Shown one piece after another: positions 35,742 to 44,121 of a stretch of DNA of 64,000 nt. The notes under the pieces are model-generated. The model was not told where the DNA came from and made no database searches. It saw only the letters and a program-made list of their open reading frames with translations. Source of the DNA: Caballeronia sordidicola (GTDB lineage Bacteria; Pseudomonadota; Gammaproteobacteria; Burkholderiales; Burkholderiaceae); contig NZ_JNFG01000011.1 in assembly GCF_000729995.1 (NCBI RefSeq), forward strand, positions 268,464-332,463, in the 5' to 3' direction. Position 1 is the stretch's first letter. Each line of letters starts with the position of its first letter. A program made the translations under genes and the position numbers.

Positions 35742-36068
35742 TCACGACTGATACTTCTCTTGTAGACAGACTTCGATATGGCCGTCGACAACTCTAACGG
35801 GATAGGTCCTCACTGGTTCGACCACCGGCGCTGAACGTGGCGACCCTGTTTTCAGATCGAACAACCCCTGATGTAGTGGACATTCGATACACCCATTCTC
35901 GACGAACCCCTCAGACAACCTAGCCGCTCCGTGTGTGCATAAATCATGAAGCGCGTAATACTCACCTTCCACGGAGAAAAGTGCGACCGGGACCCCTTCC
36001 ACCAAAGCTCCTACAGGCGTGTCGTCGGTGACGTCGGCGCATCCAGCAACTCGGTGCCATTGCGTCAT
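35742..36068 (-). CDS. andAb: Rieske ferredoxin of the anthranilate dioxygenase
   Basis: 108 residues. The [2Fe-2S] Rieske ligands are CTHG (Cys43, His45) and CPLHQG (Cys63, His66). Ferredoxins of this type carry electrons from the reductase to the oxygenase alpha subunit. It starts 12 bases downstream of andAd's stop codon, on the same strand. Length and the closing RTYPVRVVDGHIEVCL match dioxygenase ferredoxins. No defect seen. Confidence 0.9.
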   Translation of the reverse strand: MTQWHRVAGCADVTDDTPVGALVEGVPVALFSVEGEYYALHDLCTHGAARLSEGFVENGCIECPLHQGLFDLKTGSPRSAPVVEPVRTYPVRVVDGHIEVCLQEKYQS

Positions 36069-36080
36069 TCCAGTGTCTCC

Positions 36081-36557
36081 TTAGATGGGCGTTGCCAAAA
36101 GTGTCTGCACCCGTAATGTGTCATAGACTGCGATTTTTCTACTGTATTTGAGCACACCATCGCTGCGTGCCACGGTGTCGTGGTAAGCGCCGGTTTGGTA
36201 CACCACGCTCTCACCTTCCTGATCCGTAAGGATAACGACGTAACTACAGGTAGTCGTAATTTGACCGTCATGCTCCTTACCGAGCACTAGCCCCGATATC
36301 ATGTGACGGTACGTATGCTTTTCATAAATGTTCGCATGTCGCAAAGAAACGACCCGATCACGCAGCATCTTCTGATTGGTGCAATAGATAACCGGCGCCT
36401 TCAGACCAGCGTCGAAGTTTTCTTTCGGAATAATCTCGTAGTGACAATCTGTAGTGAAGAAGGTAGGCCATTCCTCGAGTTGGTCATTGTCCAGCGCGCT
36501 GATGTACTGATGGGCTAAAGTACTAATTTCAAGCCAGCTTTTCAGTTTGTCGTCCAT
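36081..36557 (-). CDS. andAd: Anthranilate dioxygenase small (beta) subunit
   Basis: 158 residues with the NTF2-like fold of ring-hydroxylating dioxygenase beta subunits: ALDNDQLEEWPTFFTTDCHY near the start, LRHANIYEKHTYRHMISG in the middle and the closing DTLRVQTLLATPI. These subunits hold the alpha trimer together. The gene begins two bases after the alpha-subunit stop (36560). The length is normal. Confidence 0.9.
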   Translation of the reverse strand: MDDKLKSWLEISTLAHQYISALDNDQLEEWPTFFTTDCHYEIIPKENFDAGLKAPVIYCTNQKMLRDRVVSLRHANIYEKHTYRHMISGLVLGKEHDGQITTTCSYVVILTDQEGESVVYQTGAYHDTVARSDGVLKYSRKIAVYDTLRVQTLLATPI

Positions 36558-36559
36558 TT

Positions 36560-37807
36560 TCAGAACCCCATGAGATTTTGATATCCGACCCAGAACATCC
36601 GAATCATGTTTTCGGTGATGGCGGAGTTTTCTTCCGGAGGAACATCACGAGCCATCCCCATGAATGACGTGACATTCGGGTCTCGCGCTGTTGCGCGCTG
36701 GACAAGTTCCGTCGCTTCGGTGTCTTCCATGGAAATGTACCCGGCAGGACCGACAAGGTTCGCCTGTAAAAACCTTAACTCACGCATTTCCGGCGTATCG
36801 TCTTCATACCCGAAATAATGGAATACCAACTCGAAGTTCCCCGGTCCTTTCGGCAGCAACTGGCGAGCGACAAGCGTGTTGTGAATTTGCTGGACGACCA
36901 ATTGCGGGAAGATGGTCTGGATGTTATTTGTCGTGATCTCGTCGTATTCCTGGATCTGCGCAAGCAGCGACGGGTCTTCAAGAACAAAGCTTTCATCCAT
37001 CGTCCGAATCTTCTCGGCGGCATAGGCGGCCCCGGTATCCTCCGTTATTTTAGGCTTCGTCGATGTAAATATGCTGTGGAGGCCGTTTTCAGCCACCTCC
37101 GACCTCACTTGCATTCCGACGCGAAAGATATTGAATGTCGTATGAAATAGGTGTAGCAGACTCGCGTGATAACCGTCCTTTACGTTTTCAACATAAAGTT
37201 TCCAATTAGACTTCGAGTATTGACGAGTGCATCCAAGGTAGACGATAGGCTTATGGAAAATCCGATCGATGTATGGACGCATCTTCGGCCCGATATAGTC
37301 AACCAGCGCGGGCGCCTCGTTACTAAATGTGGCAAAGATCAAACCTCGATAGGAATCCACTCGCAACTTAGTCAACCCGTGTTCGGCCGGGACGAAGTCC
37401 TTGCACATGCCCGCCATCCCTTTCTGCCCCCTACGAAATGGAACACCCTGAAGATCACCGGCCGGGCTGTAACTCCATTGGTGATAGACGCAAGTATGAG
37501 AGGTCGCGTTTCCCTTCTTTTCTCTGCACAGTTGCGCTCCTCGGTGCGCGCAACGGTTCACCCAGCATGCAATGCCATCCGCAGTCCGGGTCACTACAAC
37601 CGGAGTGTCACCAACAAAAGTGCTCTTGAAGTCACCCGAAGCCGGAATCTCACACTCCAGTGCAACGAACGACCAGTAAGGACCTCGAAAAATGCGTTCC
37701 TGCTCTCTCTCGTACACTGCGTTAGAACTGAATACTTCATAGGGAACAGATGATCCGTCATCTCGCGGGAATGTCGGAAAATCATGTAATGTAGGGCTGC
37801 TTTGCAT
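36560..37807 (-). CDS. andAc: Anthranilate 1,2-dioxygenase-type large (alpha) subunit
   Basis: 415 residues. Rieske ligands C86-H88 (CAHRG) and C106-H109 (CVYHQW) and mononuclear iron ligands D211...H214-H219 (DGYHASLLH), with a late Asp in GYISMEDTE. The sequence and the operon order Ac-Ad-Ab-Aa are those of the three-component anthranilate dioxygenase AndA of Burkholderia cepacia DBO1, which turns anthranilate into catechol with release of CO2 and ammonia. The close relatives salicylate 5-hydroxylase and 2-halobenzoate dioxygenase are possible alternatives; substrate is not proven. GGAG precedes the ATG by about eight bases. It lies downstream of the AraC-type gene. Confidence 0.88.
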   Translation of the reverse strand: MQSSPTLHDFPTFPRDDGSSVPYEVFSSNAVYEREQERIFRGPYWSFVALECEIPASGDFKSTFVGDTPVVVTRTADGIACWVNRCAHRGAQLCREKKGNATSHTCVYHQWSYSPAGDLQGVPFRRGQKGMAGMCKDFVPAEHGLTKLRVDSYRGLIFATFSNEAPALVDYIGPKMRPYIDRIFHKPIVYLGCTRQYSKSNWKLYVENVKDGYHASLLHLFHTTFNIFRVGMQVRSEVAENGLHSIFTSTKPKITEDTGAAYAAEKIRTMDESFVLEDPSLLAQIQEYDEITTNNIQTIFPQLVVQQIHNTLVARQLLPKGPGNFELVFHYFGYEDDTPEMRELRFLQANLVGPAGYISMEDTEATELVQRATARDPNVTSFMGMARDVPPEENSAITENMIRMFWVGYQNLMGF

Positions 37808-38183
37808 TTAATAGCTCCGTCATGTTTGGCTTCACACAACGAAGTCTAAGAACCTGAAAATATCGTAACTAGCCAGTTCCCGAAGCATTCGGGTAACCAC
37901 CTATCCAATTTACGAAGGCTTATTGGTTAAACGGTCTATTCGCTTTCCGAACGGCCGCGTGCTCATACGGGTATGGCTGTCGGCGCTTGAATCAGCTTGC
38001 GCCTTGCAGCGCAATAGCCAGGCGCTTGATCGGCGTCGATTCGAGCGCGACCGTAACCTTGCGGTTGTTCAACGAGATAACGCTGACCTTAATCAAACAA
38101 TTACAGCCCCCGGCGACCCCAATTCGGTCGATCCCGTCATTTTTCGATACATACTTTGCCGTCTTTTATTTTTAGAGTCGACG
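37808..38183. other. Control region upstream of andAc
   Basis: 376 bases between the AraC-type gene and andAc, both on the minus strand. It must hold the andAc promoter and the AraC-type operator; no repeat is clear by eye. A minus-strand stretch at about 37987-38110 reads VSVISLNNRKVTVALESTP then IKRLAIALQGAS and a stop, which looks like protein but I do not recognise it. It may be a fragment. Confidence 0.4.
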
Positions 38184-39218
38184 CTACGAATGAGTCGCCG
38201 CCTCAAGCCGCGAGACCGGATTTTTCGCATTTCGACGTGCACAAGTTTCACTAGGCAACTCCCCGAACCTCTCGCGATAATAAGTCGAGAATCGCCCGAG
38301 ATGTCCGAATCCGCAGTCTAGCGCGGTCTCTGTTACGCTCGCGAAGCATGAAGCCTGCATACGCCTGTGAGCGGCGTCCAGTCTCATATTGCGCAAAACA
38401 TCCATCGGCGAAGAATTTCGTTCGCGCAGGCAGGCTATCTGCAACACGCGGGGACTTACGCCCGCCGCTTCCGCGAGATCGTTAAGCGACCACGGCGCTC
38501 CGAGACGATCAGCGACGATGTTTTCCATTCGATCGATCGGGTGCCTATCGCGCCCGGAAGCGCTCGTCCCTAAAGTTGGATGCGCTTGAGGCTGGTGGTT
38601 GCGACCGCGGCCGACCACGCTGGCCGCTCCCATCAGCAGAAAATCGACTATGAGTCTCTCAAGTTGGGATGACCAGGCATCGTATCCCTCGGCCTCTGTT
38701 GGACCCGAAATCGTCGCAAGTAAGGTCTGGACGAGCACAAGCCACTGCGGCTCAAATTTCGCAGGGAGCAATCCGAATGAGGGCAAGACCTCGTTGTCCA
38801 ACCTGCGGCCTGCGTTAATCAGAGATGTGGGCACTTTAACGATGAGTTGTTCGGAGCCCGTTTGCCAGCGCATATTCCATGATCGGCGCGGGAACATCCA
38901 ACCTGTTTGGCCCGGAAGTAACACGGCTCGCTGACCGTCGCATACCATCTCGACAAGCCCGCACAACGACCAATGGAAAACCACGAAATCGTTGGACGGG
39001 CGCGGCGTCACTTCGACTTCAGCCCCGTACCGCAGCAAGTAGACCCCTATTCCCCGGAGGTTAGCTTTGTGCAGAACCATGTCGGCGTTACCCTCGCGCC
39101 AACGAAGCCGATGCTCGGCAAGCTCTCGAGCAGCCTCCTCATGACAATCGACACGGGACGACGACCTGAAAATGCAGCGATGATAAAGAGGGGAGAGATT
39201 GATCGGGTTCGCGTTCAT
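38184..39218 (-). CDS. andR: AraC/XylS-family regulator of the dioxygenase operon (AndR-like)
   Basis: 344 residues. The C-terminal double helix-turn-helix is clear: WSLNDLAEAAGVSPRVLQIA, then MDVLRNMRLDAAHRRMQASC, then VTETALDCGFGHLGRFSTYY. The N-terminal half (VYLLRYGAEVEVTPRPSNDF ... LLPGQTGWMFP) is a cupin-like sensor of the AraC-binding kind. In B. cepacia DBO1 the anthranilate genes are activated by the AraC/XylS protein AndR, so the same role is expected here. It lies upstream of andAc on the same strand and next to tfdF on the other side. Confidence 0.85.
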   Translation of the reverse strand: MNANPINLSPLYHRCIFRSSSRVDCHEEAARELAEHRLRWREGNADMVLHKANLRGIGVYLLRYGAEVEVTPRPSNDFVVFHWSLCGLVEMVCDGQRAVLLPGQTGWMFPRRSWNMRWQTGSEQLIVKVPTSLINAGRRLDNEVLPSFGLLPAKFEPQWLVLVQTLLATISGPTEAEGYDAWSSQLERLIVDFLLMGAASVVGRGRNHQPQAHPTLGTSASGRDRHPIDRMENIVADRLGAPWSLNDLAEAAGVSPRVLQIACLRERNSSPMDVLRNMRLDAAHRRMQASCFASVTETALDCGFGHLGRFSTYYRERFGELPSETCARRNAKNPVSRLEAATHS

Positions 39219-39329
39219 CGTAAGCTCCGAAATTATCTGACGGTAATTCCCGAATCAGTGTAATCCGGCCATAAACCCTGAGAGTCGGCGCTGATTCCTA
39301 ATGGACCGCAGCAAGACAGAGCGATAACC

Positions 39330-40394
39330 TCAATGATAGGCCGGCCTCCGTCCATGGAACGCATTATTAAGAAGCGCCTCAAGCCCGTCCGCTTCCAGCG
39401 GACGAGGATTCGGATACTGATCTCTTAGTGCCAAATCGCGCACTTGCGCAATATCTTCTGTTCGCATACCAATCTCGGCCAGACTGAGCGGTGCGCCAGC
39501 GTTTTTGGCGAGCTCGTATACAGCCCCCGGAACATCATCGGTGCCGAGAATCTCCTCAAGCAACCGTTTGGTCGGCGCGGCGTACGGCAAGTTGTAAGCG
39601 AGAGCGTGGGCCAGCACGACCGCGTGTGTTTCCGCATGGGGAAGGTTGAGTGTTCCGCCAAGCGTATGGCAGAGTTTGTGATGCAGTCCCATTCCGAGAT
39701 GACACAATACCGTGCCGCACATCCACGCTCCAAATAGCGCGTCCGTACGTGCATCAACATCGGCTGGCCGTTGCACAAGCCGTGGAATGGCATCGAACAA
39801 GGCGCAAATGCCTTGTTTGCACATGGACTCGATAACGGGATTAAGTTCGGTCGAATACAATCCCTCCATGGCGTGAGCAACCGCGTTCAAGGCGCTGGTC
39901 ACGGTAATAGCAAGCGGGAGGCTGACAGTGAGCAACGAATCGTAAATCACCGTCTTCGGCAGGACCTTAGCGTCCCTGCCGGTTTTCTTTATTCCGTCTT
40001 GCGTGATACCCCAGATCGTGGTCATCTCACTACCAGCGTAGGTCGTTGGAATTACCACGCTAGGCGCGCCCAGACTCATCGAAAGAGCTTTTGCTAGGCC
40101 AGTGGTCGACCCTCCGCCGATGGCGATGATTGAATCGGCATCGGCGTTAGCAAAGGCCTGCTTGGCTTTTTGTATCACTTCGACAGGAACATGCATCTTT
40201 GCGCCGTCAAAAAAGCCTGCTACCTTGTCGCCGAGCGGATCGACAATATTTTCTGCAAGTTCAACTTGCTCGGGCGTGCTCAGCACAAGGAGACGACGTG
40301 ATCCAAGCCGTTCTATTTCATCTGGTAACGCAGACACGCTACCGGGTCCGAAGACGACCCTAGGACTCAAATAGTCGAAAGTGAATTTTTTCAT
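39330..40394 (-). CDS. tfdF: Maleylacetate reductase
   Basis: 354 residues, the usual length. It belongs to the iron-dependent alcohol dehydrogenase-like family: GGGSTTGLAKAL near 93-104 (nucleotide loop), PTTYAGSEMT near 120, and the metal-site region GMGLHHKLCHTLGG near 237-250. The enzyme reduces maleylacetate (and 2-chloromaleylacetate, releasing chloride) to 3-oxoadipate with NADH, the last special step of the modified ortho pathway. Its ATG overlaps the dienelactone hydrolase stop (ATGA). A maleylacetate reductase is not needed for plain catechol, so it argues for halogenated substrates. Confidence 0.92.
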   Translation of the reverse strand: MKKFTFDYLSPRVVFGPGSVSALPDEIERLGSRRLLVLSTPEQVELAENIVDPLGDKVAGFFDGAKMHVPVEVIQKAKQAFANADADSIIAIGGGSTTGLAKALSMSLGAPSVVIPTTYAGSEMTTIWGITQDGIKKTGRDAKVLPKTVIYDSLLTVSLPLAITVTSALNAVAHAMEGLYSTELNPVIESMCKQGICALFDAIPRLVQRPADVDARTDALFGAWMCGTVLCHLGMGLHHKLCHTLGGTLNLPHAETHAVVLAHALAYNLPYAAPTKRLLEEILGTDDVPGAVYELAKNAGAPLSLAEIGMRTEDIAQVRDLALRDQYPNPRPLEADGLEALLNNAFHGRRPAYH

Positions 40395-41095
40395 GAGGAG
40401 GTCTTCAAACTATCGAGCATTTCCAGCGTCCGAGCATTAGCCGCAGCGGTTGCTGTCGGATTGAAATTGGGGCTCGACGAACGCGCGAATGAATGTCCCG
40501 CTGCATACCAATGCAGTTCCACGTTCTTGTTTCGGACGAAATGCTCGACGAGGATAGTGCGTGTTTCCGAGGAGACGTAGTGATCCTCAGTACCCATGTG
40601 AAACATCGATGGCCGGACAATGCTCGGCACGCTGGAAACTTTCTTCTCAAGTCCCACACCGTAATAACCTATAGAGCAGTCGGCCAATGACCGCGCTGCC
40701 ACTTCAAAAGCCAGCGCACCTCCGAGGCAATAACCGACAACCGCGATCCGGCCGTTCGAAAATGGAAGTGTGCGAGCATATTCGATGGTACGTGCGAGAT
40801 CGTCGACGCCTGCCTCCAAATCGAAATCTCGAAACAAGGCAAGCGCCCGTTCCCGCTCTTCCGGTGCATTTGCGTCAAGCTCGGTATTCGGCGCCTGTCT
40901 CCAGTACAAATCGGGGCAAATGCAACCGAAACCTGCACCGACCAACCAATCTGCCGTTTGTCGAATAAACGGCGTGACTCCAAAAATTTCCTGTGCGATC
41001 ACGACAATCGGTGCAGAGGGAGTCGTCGGCTTGCCAAGGTAGGCGCCAAAGCGGGCACCCGAGACAGACGTGATCTCAACGCCATCTGTAAGCAT
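40391..41095 (-). CDS. tfdE: Dienelactone hydrolase
   Basis: 234 residues. The catalytic triad is Cys123 (GYCLGG), Asp171 (GTEDHY) and His201 (AAGHSF), with the conserved Glu36 (AQEIFG). Positions match the known ClcD numbering almost exactly. It hydrolyses dienelactone from chloromuconate to maleylacetate in the cytoplasm. It lies third in the tfdC-D-E-F order, 71 bases from tfdD's end and overlapping tfdF. Confidence 0.93.
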   Translation of the reverse strand: MLTDGVEITSVSGARFGAYLGKPTTPSAPIVVIAQEIFGVTPFIRQTADWLVGAGFGCICPDLYWRQAPNTELDANAPEERERALALFRDFDLEAGVDDLARTIEYARTLPFSNGRIAVVGYCLGGALAFEVAARSLADCSIGYYGVGLEKKVSSVPSIVRPSMFHMGTEDHYVSSETRTILVEHFVRNKNVELHWYAAGHSFARSSSPNFNPTATAAANARTLEMLDSLKTSS

Positions 41096-41166
41096 GTGAA
41101 TTCTCCAGTTGTAGGTGCAAGGCGTGTTTTACGAGGAAGCTCACCGCATGTCCGCCGTCGCTCCAC

Positions 41167-42279
41167 CTAGCTCTTTCGTGCGTACTTGCGCACTTTGTCT
41201 TCGTCAAGTGTCATGCCATGACCGGACCCCACGGGGACCTGAAGCTCATAATCGATGATTTCGAGCGGTTCTTGGCTCAACGTGTCAGCCAGTACAAACG
41301 GACCTAGGAGTTCGCACCCGAACGGAAGCGAAGGAACGGTGGAATAAAGTTGAAGTGCAACTGATGTGCCGATTGTCGAGTCGAGCATCGTTCCGCCGTA
41401 CGATGCAATCCCGCTCGCTTCGGCCACTATCGCGACTTTCTGCGTTGCGTAGACCCCGCCCATGTTGCAGAGCTTCAGCGAAAACACATCCACACTTCTG
41501 TCGCGCGCAAGATTGAATGCCGAAGCTAAGGTACTCAAGCTCTCGTCCGCCATGATCGCCACTCGGTTGGCATCAGAGAGTCGCTTCAATGCGCGCGTGT
41601 CTTCTCGGGCAACGGGCTGCTCGATGAGCTCCACCCCTAGCGCTTCAAGCATCGGGATGTACACGGATGCGACGTGTTCGTCCCACGCTTGATTGACGTC
41701 GACGCGCAGGAAGGCTTTCGATCCCAGACTGTTTGCGAGGGCCTCCATATGCGCGAGGTCGTCCCGGGGAGAGCGAAAACCGAGTTTTACCTTGAACCGA
41801 TTGTGGCGTCCTCTTTCGATCATTTCCACCGCGGAATCGATGTCGCGTTGGGTATCGCCACTTGCCAGAGTCCAAGCGATAGGAATCGAACTGCGCAGCC
41901 TCCCGCCAAGCAACTCCGAAATTGATACTCCCAGCGCGCGAGCTTTCAGATCCAATAGTGCCGTCTCGACAGCGGACTTAGCAGACGCGTTTCCGGTTAC
42001 CGCTCGCCCCATCGTTTGAAGAGCCGTTGAGATATTAAATGCATCCGTTCCCACAAGGTGGGGCGCCAGATATTGTTCGACGATGATCTTGATCGTCTCC
42101 GCGCATTCTGCGCTCCACACGGGACCGCCCACACTCCCGCCTTCTCCGACACCAACCAGTCCATCTGCCAAGACGCGAACAAGAACGTAGCTCTGTTGGT
42201 GCACCGTGGTGATCGACATTTGGATTGGCCGCTTAGTCGGCACGTCCACAATTACAGCCTCTATCGCGTCAATCTTCAT
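41167..42279 (-). CDS. tfdD: Chloromuconate cycloisomerase
   Basis: 370 residues, the TfdD length. Enolase-superfamily active site: Lys163 and Lys165 (KVKLG), Asp194 (VDVNQ), Glu220 (LIEQP), Asp245 (MADES), Lys269 (SLKLC) and Glu323 (GCELLG). The enzyme cyclises (chloro)-cis,cis-muconate; chloromuconate forms also drive loss of chloride to give dienelactone. Being linked to DLH and maleylacetate reductase instead of catC supports the chloromuconate type over plain CatB. Its ATG overlaps the dioxygenase stop in ATGA. Confidence 0.9.
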   Translation of the reverse strand: MKIDAIEAVIVDVPTKRPIQMSITTVHQQSYVLVRVLADGLVGVGEGGSVGGPVWSAECAETIKIIVEQYLAPHLVGTDAFNISTALQTMGRAVTGNASAKSAVETALLDLKARALGVSISELLGGRLRSSIPIAWTLASGDTQRDIDSAVEMIERGRHNRFKVKLGFRSPRDDLAHMEALANSLGSKAFLRVDVNQAWDEHVASVYIPMLEALGVELIEQPVAREDTRALKRLSDANRVAIMADESLSTLASAFNLARDRSVDVFSLKLCNMGGVYATQKVAIVAEASGIASYGGTMLDSTIGTSVALQLYSTVPSLPFGCELLGPFVLADTLSQEPLEIIDYELQVPVGSGHGMTLDEDKVRKYARKS

Positions 42280-43043
42280 GCTTGCGCTCCCATCTGTTCG
42301 CGTGCGGGTTCAATGACGAAATCGATATTCATAACGCGCGATCCCTCTTCCACCAGATCTGGAGCGATCAGGCTCGAATCGACGCCATTACAACAATCGT
42401 CCGTGACCCAATCGCCGCCTTCGAAGTAATACTGAGTGGTCAACGTTTCGTAACCGGGCGCCTTGACCTTGAAATGAACATGCGCCGGCCGCCATGAATG
42501 ACCGCCCATCGTTTCGAGCAACGCGCCTGTGGGCCCTTGATCTGGAATTTGGTATGGAACCGGCATGGTCGTGCGAACGCGAAAACTGCCCTCTTTGCCG
42601 ACACGCAATTTCCCGCGATAGAAATCGGTCGGAATATCGTCGTGAAAGCCGCTGTACTTGCCATCCGGCGTCGAATGCCACACATCGATCGTTACATTTT
42701 CGACTAAGGTCCCGTCGACCGCCTTAACGGTTCCGTTAATGAGCAAGGGCTTGTGATCGTCAGTGGCGTATGTCTTGAGCCGGTCGTCGACCAGTGGCGC
42801 ATCGTCGCGGTAGTACGGCCCTTCGATAGCCGGCGTCGATCCGCCGCTAGTACGAGCTTTGGTCGCCACCACCGTACTGTTAAAGAAGACGTCGCAAAGC
42901 AGCGCCGTCTCGCCGGTTTCTGCGACTTTCATAAGGTAATGCAGCGCGTTCCGATACTCCGATTCGGAAACTTCTTTTTCGTCAAGCACACGCTGCACTG
43001 CCCCGACGATCGCTTCGACGACATCCTTAACTCGCTTGTTCAC
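42276..43043 (-). CDS. tfdC: Chlorocatechol 1,2-dioxygenase
   Basis: 255 residues from a GTG at 43043 (VNKRVKDVVEAIVGAVQRVL, like pJP4 TfdC as I recall it); a longer ATG frame reaches into the promoter. Iron ligands by family alignment: Tyr130 (GKYSGF), Tyr164 (PVPYQI), His188 and His190 (RPAHVHF), the same numbers as in ClcA. The short length (about 255, not the ~310 of CatA) and DVFFNSTVVATKAR mark the chlorocatechol type. It opens (chloro)catechol between the hydroxyl groups to (chloro)muconate. First gene of the operon, divergent from the LysR regulator. Confidence 0.93.
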   Translation of the reverse strand: MNKRVKDVVEAIVGAVQRVLDEKEVSESEYRNALHYLMKVAETGETALLCDVFFNSTVVATKARTSGGSTPAIEGPYYRDDAPLVDDRLKTYATDDHKPLLINGTVKAVDGTLVENVTIDVWHSTPDGKYSGFHDDIPTDFYRGKLRVGKEGSFRVRTTMPVPYQIPDQGPTGALLETMGGHSWRPAHVHFKVKAPGYETLTTQYYFEGGDWVTDDCCNGVDSSLIAPDLVEEGSRVMNIDFVIEPAREQMGAQA

Positions 43044-43095
43044 GGTTTCTCTCCGACTAAAAGTTGCTCGTATGGGCGACAACCGCCCTAAAGTC

Positions 43096-43126
43096 ATGAT
43101 AGAAAGCAGTGACACATACCGTCCAA
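43096..43126 (-). promoter_or_regulatory. Candidate tfdC promoter (-35/-10)
   Basis: On the minus strand TTGGAC (43126-43121) and TATCAT (43101-43096) are separated by 19 bases. The long spacing is usual for promoters that depend on a LysR activator. The operator at 43147-43163 lies just upstream. Start of transcription would fall near 43089. Prediction only. Confidence 0.5.
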
Positions 43127-43146
43127 TACCTTTGTTACCAGACCTA

Positions 43147-43163
43147 CATACCGATTCGGTATG
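43147..43163. promoter_or_regulatory. LysR-type operator (ATAC-N7-GTAT) of the tfd operon
   Basis: CATACCGATTCGGTATG is a perfect 8+8 inverted repeat with one central base. It contains ATAC-N7-GTAT, the consensus recognition site of CatR/ClcR/TfdR regulators (T-N11-A). It lies between tfdC and the divergent LysR gene, at about -60 to -75 from the expected start of tfdC, the usual place for the recognition site. Confidence 0.8.
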
Positions 43164-43224
43164 TCCTACCCAATCCGTCTAAAAACGTCACTTGTCGGTT
43201 CTAAGCAAAAAATAGGGACAGAAA

Positions 43225-44121
43225 ATGGAATTTAACCAGCTTAGATACTTTGTTGCCGTTGCGGAAGCGCGGGGGTTTGGTGCCGCATCGCAGAGGCTGC
43301 ACATATCTCAACCACCCCTTACTCGCCAGATCCAGGCGTTAGAGCGCGATTTAGGGGTGAAGCTTTTCGAAAGATCGGCGCGTGGCGTCGAGCTCACCGC
43401 AGCGGGCACCGTATTCCTCGACGATGCACGTCAGTTGCTGGCGCTTAGGGCGCGGTCTTCTCGGCGATCGCAGGCTGCTGCGCGAGGCGAGTCTGGAGAA
43501 TTGAACCTGGTATATTTCGGCACATCCGTTTTCGAAACGGTGCCGACCTTTGTTAGGCGCTTCCTTGCGCGGTTTCCTGACGCCACGATCTCCGTGTCTC
43601 ATATGACCAAAGAGGCACAGCTGGAGGCTATTCTTTCCGGAGTGGTTGATATTGGTTTCGGGCGATTCTATTCCCCCACCGACGAGATCACAATTTGGAA
43701 CATCGGCGTCGAAACGCTTCATGTTGCCGTTGCCGACCCGTGGGATAAGTGTGTCTCCGGCGCGAGAACGGTCTCTGATTTAGTCGGTGTGCCTATCGTG
43801 CTCTATCCGCGCGCAGACAGACCAAGTTTCGCCGATAAAGTGGTCTCTCTGTTTAGAACCGAGGGAGTTGAGCTAAAAGTAGCTGCCGAGGTTGAGGATG
43901 TGACCGCAGCCCTTGCGCTCACAGCGGCAGGAATAGGCGCGACGCTAGTACCGACCTCCGTCGCCCACCTTCGCTGGCCTGGCGTGACGTTTCTCGAGCT
44001 CGATCCACATAAACTGTCGGTTCCTGTAAGCTGCGTTTTCCGCGCACACCGACGCAGTCCCATTGTCGACTCGGCGTTACAGATTGTCGCCTCGTTCGCA
44101 AAAGGAATGGACGAAAGCTAG
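43225..44121 (+). CDS. tfdR: LysR-family activator of the chlorocatechol operon (TfdR/ClcR-like)
   Basis: 298 residues starting MEFNQLRYFVAVAEARGFGA, with the helix-turn-helix AASQRLHISQPPLTRQIQAL and a complete effector domain (SGELNLVYFGTSVFETVPTF ... GIGATLVPTSVAHL). These regulators bind muconate or chloromuconate and activate the ortho-cleavage genes. The divergent position, the ATAC-N7-GTAT operator between it and tfdC and the N-terminal MEFNQLRYF all fit the CatR/ClcR/TfdR group. Its stop overlaps the end of a LysR pseudogene on the other strand. Confidence 0.92.
   Translation: MEFNQLRYFVAVAEARGFGAASQRLHISQPPLTRQIQALERDLGVKLFERSARGVELTAAGTVFLDDARQLLALRARSSRRSQAAARGESGELNLVYFGTSVFETVPTFVRRFLARFPDATISVSHMTKEAQLEAILSGVVDIGFGRFYSPTDEITIWNIGVETLHVAVADPWDKCVSGARTVSDLVGVPIVLYPRADRPSFADKVVSLFRTEGVELKVAAEVEDVTAALALTAAGIGATLVPTSVAHLRWPGVTFLELDPHKLSVPVSCVFRAHRRSPIVDSALQIVASFAKGMDES

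Noticed and set aside
36560..37807. Naming the alpha subunit as salicylate 5-hydroxylase (NagG)
   Set aside because: A close relative, but the gene order alpha-beta-ferredoxin-reductase with an AraC regulator fits the and cluster better; kept as an alternative.
42276..43043. Naming the ring-cleavage gene as catA (plain catechol dioxygenase)
   Set aside because: Length of about 255 residues, ligand numbering and linkage to dienelactone hydrolase and maleylacetate reductase point to the chlorocatechol type.
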